Part shown: positions 11,008 to 21,643 of the stretch, piece by piece
Position numbering within the stretch: position 1 is the first letter of the stretch
Layout: every line of letters starts with the position of its first letter
Assembly (NCBI GenBank): GCA_033558025.1
Contig: JAUCEF010000003.1
Span: 1,266,001 to 1,330,000, forward strand
Direction: 5' to 3'
Length of the DNA: 64,000 nt
Source: Phytophthora sp. 'mugwort'
Taxonomy: Eukaryota; Oomycota; Peronosporomycetes; Peronosporales; Peronosporaceae
The notes under the pieces: model-generated
Told to the model about the DNA's origin: nothing
Database searches by the model: none
The model's input: only the letters and a program-made list of their open reading frames with translations
Position numbers and translations under genes: made by a program

Positions 11008-14000
11008 GTGGTTTCGCACATGCTGTCGGCGCGGCCAAAACAGCCGCCACCGATGCGTCCTAGGATCCCCGTGTTGAAATCCAAGGGAAAGCACTTCGCG
11101 CTGGTCGACTCCGGGTGTTCGACAAGCTTCATCAACAGCATTTTGCTGGACGTGAACAAGAGCCTCGGTCAGAAGCTCACTGCTTCAAGCATGCAGTTCG
11201 ACCAAGTCGATGGCAGTGCCAAGAGCATCGGGTCGACGGAGATGAAGATTCGCTTCCCAATACTGATCGAAAGCTCGCTCATCACCCATCGGTTCGCGTT
11301 GATACCGAACGCCAAGGACGAGATGGTGATTGGGCGCGATCTGCTCAGTGCACCCTCGGAATGATTGCCAACTTTAGCGAACGACGATCGAGTAGGAGGG
11401 TAAAAACTGTACTCTCAACGTCGGAGCCAAGCGATCGCCCCTCGAACAGGTCGTCGACTCCGACCTCGACGAGCTCGAAGAGATCATCGAGACGGCAGTA
11501 CAGCCAAGAGACCTGTTGGGTGACGCGGAAGTCCACCCACAGACGAAGAAGCAGTTTGTGGAGCTACTCACCGAGTATCAAGATCTCTACAATGGTCACC
11601 TGGACAAGATGAAGCTCCCCGACTACATCCCGCGAATCGCCGCCCAATCGCGGACAACTATAAGCCGGTACATTCCAAGCCGTACCCAATCGCGCACAGT
11701 CAAGAACAGGCAGCTTGAGCAGAGATTCAGCGATTGATCGGCCTCGATGTGCTCGAGATGATAAACAACTCGGATATGGACTCCCCGGACTTTTTCATTC
11801 CGAAGCCAGATATGAGCCTCCGCCCGCTGATCGACTTCCGCGGACTGAACAAGTTCCTGAAGTGAAGTCCGTACTATGTACCTGTCATCCGCGAGGTGAT
11901 GCAGCGACTCGGAGGATCTCAGTTCTTTTTGACGTTTGACGCGAACATGGGCTACTACGCGAGGCAACTGGCGCCTGAGAGCCGTCCGCTCACGGCTGTT
12001 TTGCCTGCCCTTCGCGAAGTACCAGTACAAGCGCCTGCCGGTGGGAATATCGACGGCGCCCGATGAGTACCAGGCCAGTATGATGAAGATCCTCGGTGAC
12101 TTGGACTTCGTCATAATTTACATCGACGACATCCTGGGTTCTCTCGAAACGGTGGAAGACCATCCAGAGCGTCTGTCTATAGTGTTCGAGCGGCTGCGCA
12201 AGTACAACATCACCCTGAATGGTTTTAAGTGTCGCGTGCTGTTCGACAATGTCGAATATCTGGGGTTCGTCATGAATGCCGAGGGCATCAAGCCCCACGA
12301 AAAGAAGATCCGCGCAATCCAGCAGCTCGCAGTGCCCAAAAACAAGCGGGAGTTTCGCCGATTCCTCGGCATGATTAACTACTACCGCGAGATGGTGCTC
12401 AACAAGTCGGCGCTGCTCAAGCCACTGACTCGCTGACATCCAACAAGGTCCCGTTCGTGTGAACGTCCGTGGAGAACGACGCCTTCGAGGGAATCAAGAA
12501 GGCACTGGCTCAAGCCGTGCTGCTATCGTTCCCAGACTACAGTCAGCCGTTCGACAACTACGCGGACGCGAGTGGCAAGCAACTGAGCGGCATCATACAG
12601 CAGAATGGCAAGATCATCGCGTGCTACTCTCGTAGCCTGACGACCGCACAGCAGAACTACACGGTGATGGAGCTGGAACTGTTCTAGGTGGTCGAGATAC
12701 TCAAGGAGTACTGTATTATGCTGCTCGGGTTTCCGGTCGCTGTCCACGCGGACCACAAGAACCTGATCTACCCAACCGAGAACTCTGCGCGCGAAGCGAT
12801 GGAAGCTCTTACTGTTGGGGTACCGACCGACTTGCGAGTACACCCAAGGAAAGCAGAACATCGGCGCCGACGCGTTCTCTCGTATGCTGTACGACGCTGC
12901 TCAGTTTGCTGAGAACGAAGCCGCGGTGGACATCGAAGCGCTGCTGGTCGACCCAGTGGAATGAGTGATCGACGGGACGTACATCAAGGAGCATCAAGCC
13001 TCGGACTGCCCCACGGAGCGCCTAATTCAGACCTGTGTGCAGGGCTCTCACAATCCCGACTACCAAATCAGCAACGTCATGGGTGCATGACGGTTGACGT
13101 ACCAGAAGCGCGTGGTGATCCCCCAGGACCTTCGGCTCGAGATCGTGGATTGGTATCGTTGCAACCTCTGTCATCCCCGGGCCAAACGTCAGTACCACAC
13201 GATGAAACCAGTTTTCTACTTGTCGGGCATGGAGCGAACAATCGCTAAATTCGTCCGAGCGTGCACGACATGCAAACGTGCGAATCTACATGGTGGCGCC
13301 CAAGCGCATGGCGAGCTACCGCCGCGCGACATGTTCACGATGGACCCATTCGATGTGGTCCAAGTCGACACCATCGAACCATATGGCCGACAAGCAGTAT
13401 GCATTGGCGGTGGTCGACGAGGCTACAAAGTGGCTCGAGGTCTCCGTGCAGCCGAACAGCAGGCGAAAACGACGGCCGCCAACTTCGACGCGACCTGGTT
13501 GTGCCGGTATCCGCGTCCAAAGATCGTGGTGTTCGACAGAGGTACCGAGTTCAACACGTCGGAGTTTCGCGAGATGTTGGCTAGCTACGCCATCAAGCCC
13601 AAGGCAATCTCAGCGACAAAACCCGCAACCGAATGCCATTTGCGAGCGTGTCCACCTCGAGCTCATGAACAGCGTCAGGTGCTACCTCGACGCCGATTGG
13701 CGCCAAGTGATTCAGTATGCAGCCTTTGCGATGCGTGCCAGTTATCAAAGTATCCTGGGGACGAAGCCGGCCCACCTCATCTTTGGCCAAGACCTCGTGA
13801 CGCGTCAGCTGTACGAGGTGAATTGGAGTTACCTGACTAAGCGGCATTTTGAAGCCATCCTGCGCGACAACACCCGCGAAAACGACAAGAGACTCGAGCA
13901 TTTCTACTCGACCACGTCATGGTGCGAATCCCCAAGAAGAACCGTGGTAACAAGCAGCGTCAAGTGGCGAGTATACCCTATGCGATTACCGAAGTTCACG

Positions 14001-14201
14001 ACAGCGGCACGGAGACCCTCGACTGTGGGGTCGTCAAGCAGCGGATCAATATTCCTCGCATCTTCCCGTGTTAGTGCTGTCGAGCACACAACATGGGGGC
14101 GAGTGACAAGACGGTACAAGGACATCGCATACTACTGTGTGCTCGACATCAAAGACCTGCCGCCAGGAGAATTGCCCACAATCCTGGCGCCAGCAGCATA
14201 G
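11008..14201 (+). pseudogene. gypsy pol relic (protease, RT, RNase H, integrase)
   Basis: Blocks in order: aspartic protease with FALVDSGCSTSF (near 11095-11130) and MVIGRDLL; RT with LGGSQFFLTFDANMGYYARQ split by a frameshift (11910-11960), YQYKRLPVGISTAPDEYQ and the catalytic box IIYIDDIL (near 12113-12136); RNase H with YADASGKQLSGII and YTVMELEL (12560-12685); integrase with the zinc-binding H...H...CTTC block (13150-13275), then VVFDRGTEF and NAICERVHLELMN carrying catalytic Asp and Glu (13530-13670). There are at least six frame changes or stops. The last frame continues through the start of the 3' LTR and stops at 14201 inside it. Confidence 0.85.
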
Positions 14202-14354
14202 CGTTTAATGGGCAGTCGCCCTTGTAGAGAAGCCCTGTGGGCTTGGGCGTGCGCTGGTAGAGCGCCGCTCTAACAACAACAATGTCATGTCTCATTTTAC
14301 CCCAAGGAAGAAGCAGCCAGCGTGAACGTCCTTCTGCGAGTCAAGGGCGTGTCA
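14104..14354 (+). repeat. gypsy 3' LTR
   Basis: Direct copy of 9726-9968, starting TGACAAGACGGTACAAGG and ending GGGCGTGTCA. The first 98 bp are also open in the pol frame. Confidence 0.8.
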
Positions 14355-15050
14355 GTTTTTTTCACCCCAAAAACCACTGCTTGCCACACTATTTACGAAG
14401 AGCTCGTGGAGACCCACGTTCCCTTTAGAGCTGAGATTTGAGAAACGTTTAATGGGTACGAATCCCATGAAATCGGACAAATGTGTGGCATCATTGATTA
14501 GGTAGGCTACGGTGGGGTACATTTCAGTAGGTGCCGTCCTCCAATTTCATGGCACTATTTTCGGCGCATGTCTATTTCACGGATGAAGCACTAAAACAAA
14601 CGTTGATCGCAGCTTTCTACGACAGACCAAACCGATTTTGAAGGAGCGTCCCACACATGCTGTAGTACTTGAATTTAGCGCTTTAAAGTAAATCAAACAC
14701 CGTGATCGATCCACATAAGAAAAATCAATATGTATTAAAAAATTTGAAACACTTTAATGCATACAACTTTCAAAAATTTTAGGATAACTGGAGTTTTTGA
14801 GGATAATACTACAACAACTGTTTACTCTCACTCCAAAAATCGAGCACGACTCCATACCAGTGATTGTTATTCACATGCAATACCAGCAGCACGAAGTCTT
14901 TCGCGGTGTAAAAGGATTCGCCCGTGGAAACATGATGCCGTTTCTCATTCCTATCCTTAAACTGATAAACACAACTAGGTCTATTCCGATATTCTGGTTC
15001 TCGTGTTCAAGCATTGCCAGTTGATACTCAATGCAGCAGGGATCTGAATT
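14355..15050 (-). pseudogene. C48/Ulp1-like peptidase fragment, copy B
   Basis: Homologous to 3850-4420 on the opposite strand. On the minus strand, after one frame change, it reads QFKDRNEKRHHVSTGESFYT and then LHVNNNHWYGVVLDFWSES (near 14820-14960), giving the His-Trp block of Ulp1/C48 peptidases. Relative to copy A it has an insertion of about 110 bp after gatcgatccac (near 14710-14820) and a deletion of about 50 bp, so the two copies decayed separately. Frames are broken and no Gln/Cys block is readable. The segment 14355-14480 has no recognisable content apart from this homology starting near 14490. The peptidase call is tentative. Confidence 0.4.
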
Positions 15051-15176
15051 TTTTTTTTTTACGGAGCTTTGACCACTTGCATAATAGTCACTGCCGTTCG
15101 AAGAGAAACAATAATAAAAATTGTGCAATACAAGACTGTCATTTACCACTCCTCATCACTTACTGCCTCGCTCGAC

Positions 15177-16290
15177 TCACTCGCTCGCTGGAGGATCCAC
15201 GAGGGTGCTCCGGTTCCACATGTCACTGTTCGCACGAAGAAATGTTAGCAGCTCAAAGTTAGCGTCCGCCAACCGTCCTCGTTGCGGCTTGAGAACGAAC
15301 TTGGCCTGCGAGAACAGACGCTCACAAGCGTCGCTTGTCAGGGGGGGGTCTTTTTCAGCAGCGGGACGTATGATACAGAAGCTCTACCGGAGTGGCGTGG
15401 CACGGCTCCTTCCAGCAAGATTATCGTGGCGAAGTCCGGGGTGCGATCCTGCTTGCGCTTCTCGCCGACGACCGGGTGTCCCGTGACGAACTTTGCGATG
15501 ATTTTAGCCTCGGCAGCTGTCAGCGAAATGTCGTTTGCCACCTTAATTGCAGCGTTCTCAAAAGTAGGTGAGTTGGCGATTTTTGATGGCGGATCCAGAT
15601 GCGAGTTCATCTCGGGGTACCGCTCGAGCAACGAGCTGAACAGCAGCCTGGTGTTCGCCATAGACGTCGACTCATCTTGCAGCTTCTTGCACACACTGTC
15701 GAAAACGCGAAGGTCCGCTACCAGCGCAGCAAGCTTGTGGCTTGGGGACAAATGAGATTTTGGGGTGCAATGCGAAGATGCAGACGGGACGAACTCTTCA
15801 ATTGCTTCAACCTTCCGGATATCAGCGCGGATCCAGATATAACACTCGACCATCTCGCGTGTCACATTGCGCTTGATCGGACGTAGGTCAGTGAACTTGG
15901 CGAGCTCAGCGCTGTTGGTTGGCTATCGAAGCTGCACCATCAGCCTGTTGACTTGATCCAGCTCTGTCTCGTAGCTTCTCAGGAAGACTTGCACCGCCAA
16001 GTTGAGGCGGTGACTTGCACAGCCAACTAGTGGATCTCCGATCTTGGTTGTAATCGAACGATTTGCCGCGCAGTTGTCACCGACGACAAACAACACCGTG
16101 GCTAGTGTCTTGTTGTAGAGGTCCAGCACCCGCTTGAAGTGGTCCACCTGAACTTCTGCTGTCTGCGACCCATCGTCCAGCGGCGACATCGAGAGCAGCC
16201 AGCGGCGAAGCGTACCACCGAACATGTAGACGACGAAAATCGTGGCGTAGTGGGTAGTGCCGTGCGTAGAGAGCCTCGTCGCATCTGACT
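15177..16290 (-). pseudogene. hAT-family transposase relic
   Basis: The minus strand reads TLATVLFVVGDNCAANRS and VGCASHRLNLAVQ (16020-16110), the central hAT transposase block. It continues through ANTRLLFSSLLERYPEM (near 15620-15680) to the C-terminal dimerisation region, DACERLFSQAKFVLKP and RGRLADANFELLTFLRANSD (15210-15325), with a stop at 15177. There is an in-frame TAG near 15921, and the C-terminal frame is displaced by one base at a C8 run (15341-15348). The N-terminal BED finger is not readable upstream of 16290. The order and motifs leave little doubt about the family; no 8-bp target duplication was found. Confidence 0.8.
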
Positions 16291-16731
16291 TACATTACTT
16301 TATCCATTGCGCTGTCGTCGTCGACGTGGTATATGTAGGGGGAGTGGGAGGCCATTCTGGTGGTGGTACTTGGGCGGGAGGGAGCGAACTTGGAAAAAAA
16401 AGGATAGGTGGACTGACTACAAAGCTAGTACGAGCTGGCTTAAGTTGTATGTCGCATACACTAAGCAAGATATTTTCGTTTTCGCGCGCAGGCGGTTTGC
16501 GCGCGAAACGGGCTTGTTTTGTTTGACGCACCAGTGACCTTTTAGCGGTTTCTGTGGTGTACATAGATCTGATTCGCATGTGTCATTATAAAAATATTTC
16601 AGATTTAGATTTGGAATTTCAGATTTAGAAAAGCGAGCCTGTTCTTCAATAGAGCCTAACACCGCTGGGGCTCGCAAGCTTCGCCTTCGCTTGGTAAAAC
16701 GATACTGTTAGGTCCTGGGCTTAACACAGTG
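16291..16731. other. no gene recognised
   Basis: Upstream side of the hAT relic. There are short open stretches on both strands without motifs. A small palindromic cluster of GCGCGC (near 16479-16505) is present. Confidence 0.35.
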
Positions 16732-16804
16732 GGGTCCATGGCTGCCCCATGCCCGTGGTTTTAACACGGATGTTAAACCACAAGCATTAGGCAGCTATGG
16801 ACCC
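16732..16804. repeat. 73-bp foldback (hairpin) sequence
   Basis: Outer arms 16732-16746 and 16790-16804 (gggtccatggctgcc / ggcagctatggaccc) match at 14 of 15 positions. Inner arms 16755-16766 and 16771-16781 (gtggttttaaca / tgttaaaccac) pair around the loop CGGA. The shape suits a tiny foldback element or a hairpin-forming RNA; no target duplication is clear. Confidence 0.7.
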
Positions 16805-17059
16805 GACCATGTTTCACCCCTCCTTCAAAAACGTTAGCTGTAGATTGCGATAAATTATGCATCGGTCCCATCGTAAGATATACATAATTACGTCAGGGCT
16901 AATTTTCCTTCTAAGTAAGTTATTGCAGGGGGCCTAAAAATAATTTACATCCATAATTTATCTCTCCCCCTAGTCTCACCCGACTCCAGGGACCAGTTTA
17001 GGTGTTGCCATAGCAAGAGTGGTCGTGCTCGCCGAGCACCATAGTCCGCAACGACACCC
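16805..17059. other. no gene recognised
   Basis: AT-rich spacer without recognisable motifs. Similarity to the lipase gene starts at about 17040-17060. Confidence 0.4.
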
Positions 17060-17250
17060 TCGATCTGCACGTATAGCTCTCAAGCGCGGTCCCAGTTACT
17101 GGATAACGGGCCGATCGAATAGACGGTTAGCCTGCGCCTCGAGCTCCTCTTGGATACCGCCCCACTACTTAAAACCGAGCAGTTCGTCGCGACCCCAATC
17201 ACCAAAGCCGTGCCCAAGCACCACCGGATACCGGATACCGCGGAGTCCGG
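17060..17250 (-). pseudogene. decayed lipase gene fragment
   Basis: The nucleotide sequence parallels the N-terminal part of the intact lipase gene at about 20040-20250, in the same orientation. Matching segments include cggtcccagtt, gagctcctcttgga (lipase gagctcttcctgga), ataccgccccacta (ataccaccccagta) and the end cgtcgcgacccc (cgtcacgccccc). Together they cover roughly residues 20-98 of the mature frame. The minus-strand translation retains GPLSSNWDRA, the counterpart of GPFSSNWDRACE in the intact gene. Indels and stops break the frame. Downstream parts with the catalytic residues are absent, so this is a truncated remnant of a tandem duplicate. Confidence 0.75.
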
Positions 17251-18875
17251 ACCGGACGACCGCGGCACTGAGCAGCAGCAGGACAACGCGAATGAAGAAC
17301 TACAGCTGTGGGAAGACGGTGCAGATTGGCGGTCCCGTACCGTACGGGGCCGTATACACGTACGTATACAGTGTATGAAGCGATTGAAAAAAAAATCTAT
17401 ATATATTTTCGCATTAGCGATGCTCGGCTGGAAAGTTGTGCAAGCTATGCAGGCTAACATGACGGAGAAGAGCGACGTCATGTCCCAGCGACGTCATGAC
17501 CCCTTGGGCCATGACGGACGAGCATAAAGCGTCGCGTAACCTTTTCCCCAGGGTGCAGGGAAACGTTTGGAAAACACGCAGTACTAAGCTTGATGACAAT
17601 GCGAACGTTCAAGACATGACGAAAACACCGCTAGAATGGACAAAAAGCATGAAAGCATGGACAGCCCTCTATTTGAAGCATACCGGGATTGCACCCCAGA
17701 TAGAAAAATATCCCCCAGGTCGCGGTAACATGTCTGTTCGCTGTGGATTTCGTCGCTGGTCCCGCCTACGCAAATGAGCAGCGGCCCTGTTTGGCGGACA
17801 GCCCGCTCGGGTTTGCTAAGTCAACGCTCCTCGCACCCGCTCATTACCGCCTTCTAATTAAAGGACAACTAATCCTCATTCATGACCGGTCATGCAAATC
17901 TAACCCACCTGCGCCTGCAGCACCCGTCGACGAACAAAGCATGTCCGGTGCGTGTCAAAGCTGTTCTCCCGCTGGATGTCAACTCGTCACCCTGGCGAAG
18001 ACGAATGGCATGCTATGACTGGCAACCGCGTCCTGAACCACTTGACCCCGACATGCCACGTAGATAATATGGTACCAATTCTCAGTGAAACCGGCTGCGC
18101 GTAGTACTTTATATTATTGGCTGGCACCAGTAAGGAGCGACCTTGCAGTGTTTCCAGTTGGGCGATGATTGCCGAGGACCAATGTACGACACGATCCCAA
18201 GCCCACATGGAGATCGCTTGCTTTTTAGGGTGGATGGCGGACAGTGTCTGAACGCTGATCACCATCCTTCCTGCCGCGCGGGAAGTGAGAGAGAAACGCA
18301 GTGGGACCCGTGCACCCGGTACTGCTTGGGGCACGCAGCGCCAGCCGTTGCCTTGCCAAACTCGACAGCAGAAATCGAGCTTCGCAACGAAGAAGGAGTT
18401 GATAAAGACGGTCAAACCGTCCGTAGTAGACTCCATACGAATGATTTACATGGTATATCGGTAGGCTTCGTTAAGCCACGCGACATCCGCGGATTACCAA
18501 GGGAACTAGGCTTATGAGCTCACTACATGTAGGTGAATACTCTAGATGTAATGTACCACGCTTCCCGCCGAATATCTGGTCTGACTCGTTCCACTTCAAC
18601 TTACTCAACCATGTCAGACTCTGACATGTTTGACTCAGAGCGCTACTCGTTTGACCCCTCTCAACCCATTATGTAAAGACTCGTTAGGCCAGAACAACGC
18701 ACATTCATTCCTTAGCTGGTAAGCAAGCTTGAGCCTCCAGAAAGACCCTGCCCAAATCCTGCCTGACATCTTCGACATGAAGCCAAACAGTTCTGATGAA
18801 TACCACGGTTTTCAATTACACACACTAAGGCACGGGAGCTGTACAATTTTCTACAGGGTGCCACATCAGTGCCTT
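17251..18875. other. no recognised gene between lipase relic and lipase
   Basis: Open stretches occur (17496-17777 plus, 17987-18436 minus) but neither contains a domain, signal peptide or repeat that I can identify. 18520-18875 is the 3' flank of the lipase gene and contains no further coding signal. Confidence 0.35.
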
Positions 18876-20315
18876 CTATCCTCGTAGACTACGCGTGGGG
18901 GCAGACTCGAGCATCTTGGTGCAGTAGCTTTGTGCGTACGAATTCTTAGGGTTCTGGCACAGCGACTCGAGATCGCTCTTAGTCTCCACGCTCGTCGTCG
19001 CAGCGGTCAGCTCTACGATGGCGGTATCGAGCTTCACCACTGCTTCAGTCGAGTCTGCCAGTCGGCGAGAGCTGGAGCGAGCAGGCAGGGCATACAAAAG
19101 GGCCGCATGACCCTCGTACAGATCGAGCACCTGCGTGTGCAGAGTGATGCCCACTACAGCCAAGTGGTCCAGTCGATTGAGCTGCGGCATCTTGTTCCAT
19201 TTGCCGAGTTGAGATGAACCAGCGAACGTGACGGCGGACCCGACTCCGTCGGAGCCCATTGAGATCGTGTTCACGACGCCGTCGTTCGGCTGCCAGTCGC
19301 TTGAGAGTTTCAGCACGTCCGGCGCATACCGTCCACCCAAGAAAATAGCAAGCGGGTCCAAAGGAAGCAGCATAGTCAAGAGATTAGGCATTGAAATCTT
19401 GCGTAGGAGCAAGTCGCGCGTGTTGTACGTGTCGATTGTGGCGTAGCTGTAGTAGTATACGTCACTTAGCGTTTTCACCCACGTAGCCTCCTCCTTCGCG
19501 CCGCCAGTCGATAAACTCCAGAGACACACGTCTTTGATGCTCGAGTCGAAGATACGACTTGAGAACACGCGATCGAGGTACGCTTGAATCGACTCGCCAT
19601 ATTGTTTGTTAGTGATTCCCCACTGATCCAGCTTGGCGTCATAGACCATCTTGGCACTGTCGCCGAGGGTACCCACGACGCTCAATACGCCCGCCAGCAT
19701 GTCTTTCGCCGTGTCTCCAATTGTGGAGAAGCCGTTGCCCAAGGTGGTGCCCTGGTTGGGCGTTGATATGGTCGTAATGGAGTGCACCCAGCTCTTGCCG
19801 CCTTGGAACAGCGCATGCGACGACGGGTCCTCCTCGATCGGAGCTCCAGTCGTGCCGTGTTCGAGCAGTTGAGCGAGCATTCGGACAGTCTGGCCACCCA
19901 TGCTGTGCCCTATTAAATGCACTTTGTTGATAGAGCCGTCCGAGTTGGTCGTGCCCCATTTCGGGTACAGCCCCGTATAGTTGCGTCCATAGCGGAGATG
20001 GTTGTGCGTAGCTGAGTGCTTCTTGCCGTAGTCTACTCGGCCGCCCTTAATGATAGTGTAGAGCTCGCAGGCACGGTCCCAGTTGCTCGAGAACGGACCA
20101 ACCGCAGCAGTGTAGACCGTGTAGCCTTGGGCAGTGAGCTCTTCCTGGAAGTCGCCTTGAATACCACCCCAGTATCGGAAGCCCAACAACTCGTCACGCC
20201 CCCAGCCAGAAAACCCGTTGACCAGGATAATCGGGTACTTGTTGGTAGCTTGTGTCGGCGACGGTGACAACGTCACGGCGAGTACCAACAGAGTGAGACG
20301 GAGCAGCAACGACAT
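18876..20315 (-). CDS. secreted lipase, bacterial family I.5-like
   Basis: A single-exon protein of 479 residues from the ATG at 20315. Residues 1-22 form a signal peptide (MSLLLRLTLLVLAVTLSPSP then TQA). The body is an alpha/beta-hydrolase: oxyanion region VNGFSGWG (32-39), RACELYTIIKGGRVDYGKKH (81-100), nucleophile GHSMGG with Ser138, catalytic Asp345 in NDG and His384 in RLDH. The segment VDYGKKHSATHNHLRYGRNY with Asp95, His100, His104 and His106 resembles the zinc-binding insert of thermophilic Bacillales lipases (family I.5). The C-terminal 80 residues are an extra, Cys-containing tail. It should hydrolyse triacylglycerols outside the cell or at its surface. An open frame extends 10 codons upstream to a TTG, but the ATG followed at once by a signal peptide is the natural start. 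A decayed paralogue lies at 17060-17250. Bacterial origin is inference from the domain type. Confidence 0.9.
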   Translation of the reverse strand: MSLLLRLTLLVLAVTLSPSPTQATNKYPIILVNGFSGWGRDELLGFRYWGGIQGDFQEELTAQGYTVYTAAVGPFSSNWDRACELYTIIKGGRVDYGKKHSATHNHLRYGRNYTGLYPKWGTTNSDGSINKVHLIGHSMGGQTVRMLAQLLEHGTTGAPIEEDPSSHALFQGGKSWVHSITTISTPNQGTTLGNGFSTIGDTAKDMLAGVLSVVGTLGDSAKMVYDAKLDQWGITNKQYGESIQAYLDRVFSSRIFDSSIKDVCLWSLSTGGAKEEATWVKTLSDVYYYSYATIDTYNTRDLLLRKISMPNLLTMLLPLDPLAIFLGGRYAPDVLKLSSDWQPNDGVVNTISMGSDGVGSAVTFAGSSQLGKWNKMPQLNRLDHLAVVGITLHTQVLDLYEGHAALLYALPARSSSRRLADSTEAVVKLDTAIVELTAATTSVETKSDLESLCQNPKNSYAQSYCTKMLESAPTRSLRG

Positions 20316-20364
20316 CCTTGGACTGGCTTGAGCTTGGAACTGCAACGGAATGCGGAGTCCGAGG

Positions 20365-20379
20365 CGAATTGGAAAATGA
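20365..20379 (-). promoter_or_regulatory. oomycete initiator-like element of the lipase gene
   Basis: On the minus strand TCATTTTCCAATTCG lies 50-64 nt upstream of the lipase ATG. It fits the oomycete core promoter, an Inr (TCATTYNC type) followed by a CAWTTT-like flanking element, so transcription probably starts near 20378. Confidence 0.45.
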
Positions 20380-21643
20380 TCGATAAAAATCGAGGCCGAT
20401 CAATGAGTTTCGACGCGAGCTGGTATGATGTATCCGCAAGACGACACCAGGATGTGGTGATGAGGATTCAAGCTTCGGGTTGCACTTGTCAGCAGAGAAC
20501 TGACATGGTGCACGCCGCCAATCACGGGCATGCGAAGCCACTGCTCTGACACGGTGTAACCCTGTCTTCAGCTGCCTGCCACCAGGGCCTGCCCGGTTGA
20601 TGACACCGCTTCAACGTGCAGCCATCTGGTGCCAATCATCACGGATAAACTGACTGGGAAGTGAAGCCGCTGTAATCTCCGGAGTGGCATGAACTTGCTG
20701 CCTGGTTTGACACAGGACAAGGTCCTGTTACTTTTACGTCTGAAGACGTGGATGGACTCAATCACGTCCGAATCGTACCGCAAATGTCCGGGAACTGCAT
20801 GTGTGACTCGACACTATCGTCTACGAGCATGGGTGCTTGAAACTATGATTTCCTTGAAGTTAAATGCACGTTGTTTCGGACACTGCTGCGAACGTGAAAC
20901 TCGAAAGCGAGATGCTCTATTCGCCGCCTTCAGCTTTGAGCTTTCAGTTGATCTTTTCACGCGCTAGGTACCAAAAGGCCACCAGAAATTTAATATTATT
21001 CTGTGTCCAAAGTACCCGCCCGCTATTTTCTCCATATCGGCGGTCCATGTGTTATGCCGGTCCAGCTAACTGAAGGCCATCCATCTACCTGGTCCGGTTG
21101 CTCAGAGGTACACAGCCTCCCGTTGAAACTCAGAAGCCAAATTACGACTCATTAATTTAATTTAAGAGACGCTGCTCGCCAACAAATCTTTTGATCGGTG
21201 GTACATACTTAAGTACATGTGCATATACCGCAGTTGACCGGATTGCTTCGATGCCGAGATGGAGCAGTAACGTATCACCGTCAAGATGGACGACATAACA
21301 CTTGACGCAAGCCTTCTCCAGCAACACATTTAATCAAGGCTTCAAGAACGACTGCTGTGGAGTTCTTCTCCAAGGTTATTTCAGTCGGGACAAATATAGG
21401 AAGCATAGTGGTTCGCCATCCTTCGTGATGGCAAATCATTGTAATTCCAACTTCCACAAGTAGTGCGACTCAGAGTGACCACTTTACCGAATACACGGTG
21501 TATCGTATTACACCACCATCGATGGATTCTGCTTAAAACCTCCCTGCCCAACAAACTCACTACGTTGCTCCTCATTTCCGTTTTCTTGGGCAGTCGTGTG
21601 GTCTGACTGATGACTTCTCGGTAGTTAAGAACAAGGGTTACCG
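20380..21643. other. no gene recognised
   Basis: Upstream flank of the lipase and intergenic sequence. Only short unsupported open stretches are present on both strands. Confidence 0.4.

Larger units (their letters stand above)
9726..14354 (+). mobile_element. Ty3/gypsy LTR retrotransposon, 4.6 kb, defective
   Basis: Two direct repeats (9726-about 9968 and 14104-14354) flank gag, protease, RT, RNase H and integrase blocks in Ty3/gypsy order. Both LTRs start TGACAAGACGG, and the right one ends GGGCGTGTCA, so TG...CA boundaries fit. The four bases before the left LTR (GTTT at 9722-9725) recur just after the right LTR (14355-14358), a plausible 4-bp target duplication although low in complexity. 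The LTRs have diverged visibly and one carries a 12-bp insertion (gtttaatgggca), and the internal frames are broken many times, so the copy is old and dead. Confidence 0.85.

Noticed and set aside
20316..20345. Ten-codon N-terminal extension of the lipase starting at TTG
   Set aside because: TTG starts are not expected in a eukaryote, and the ATG at 20315 begins directly with a signal peptide.
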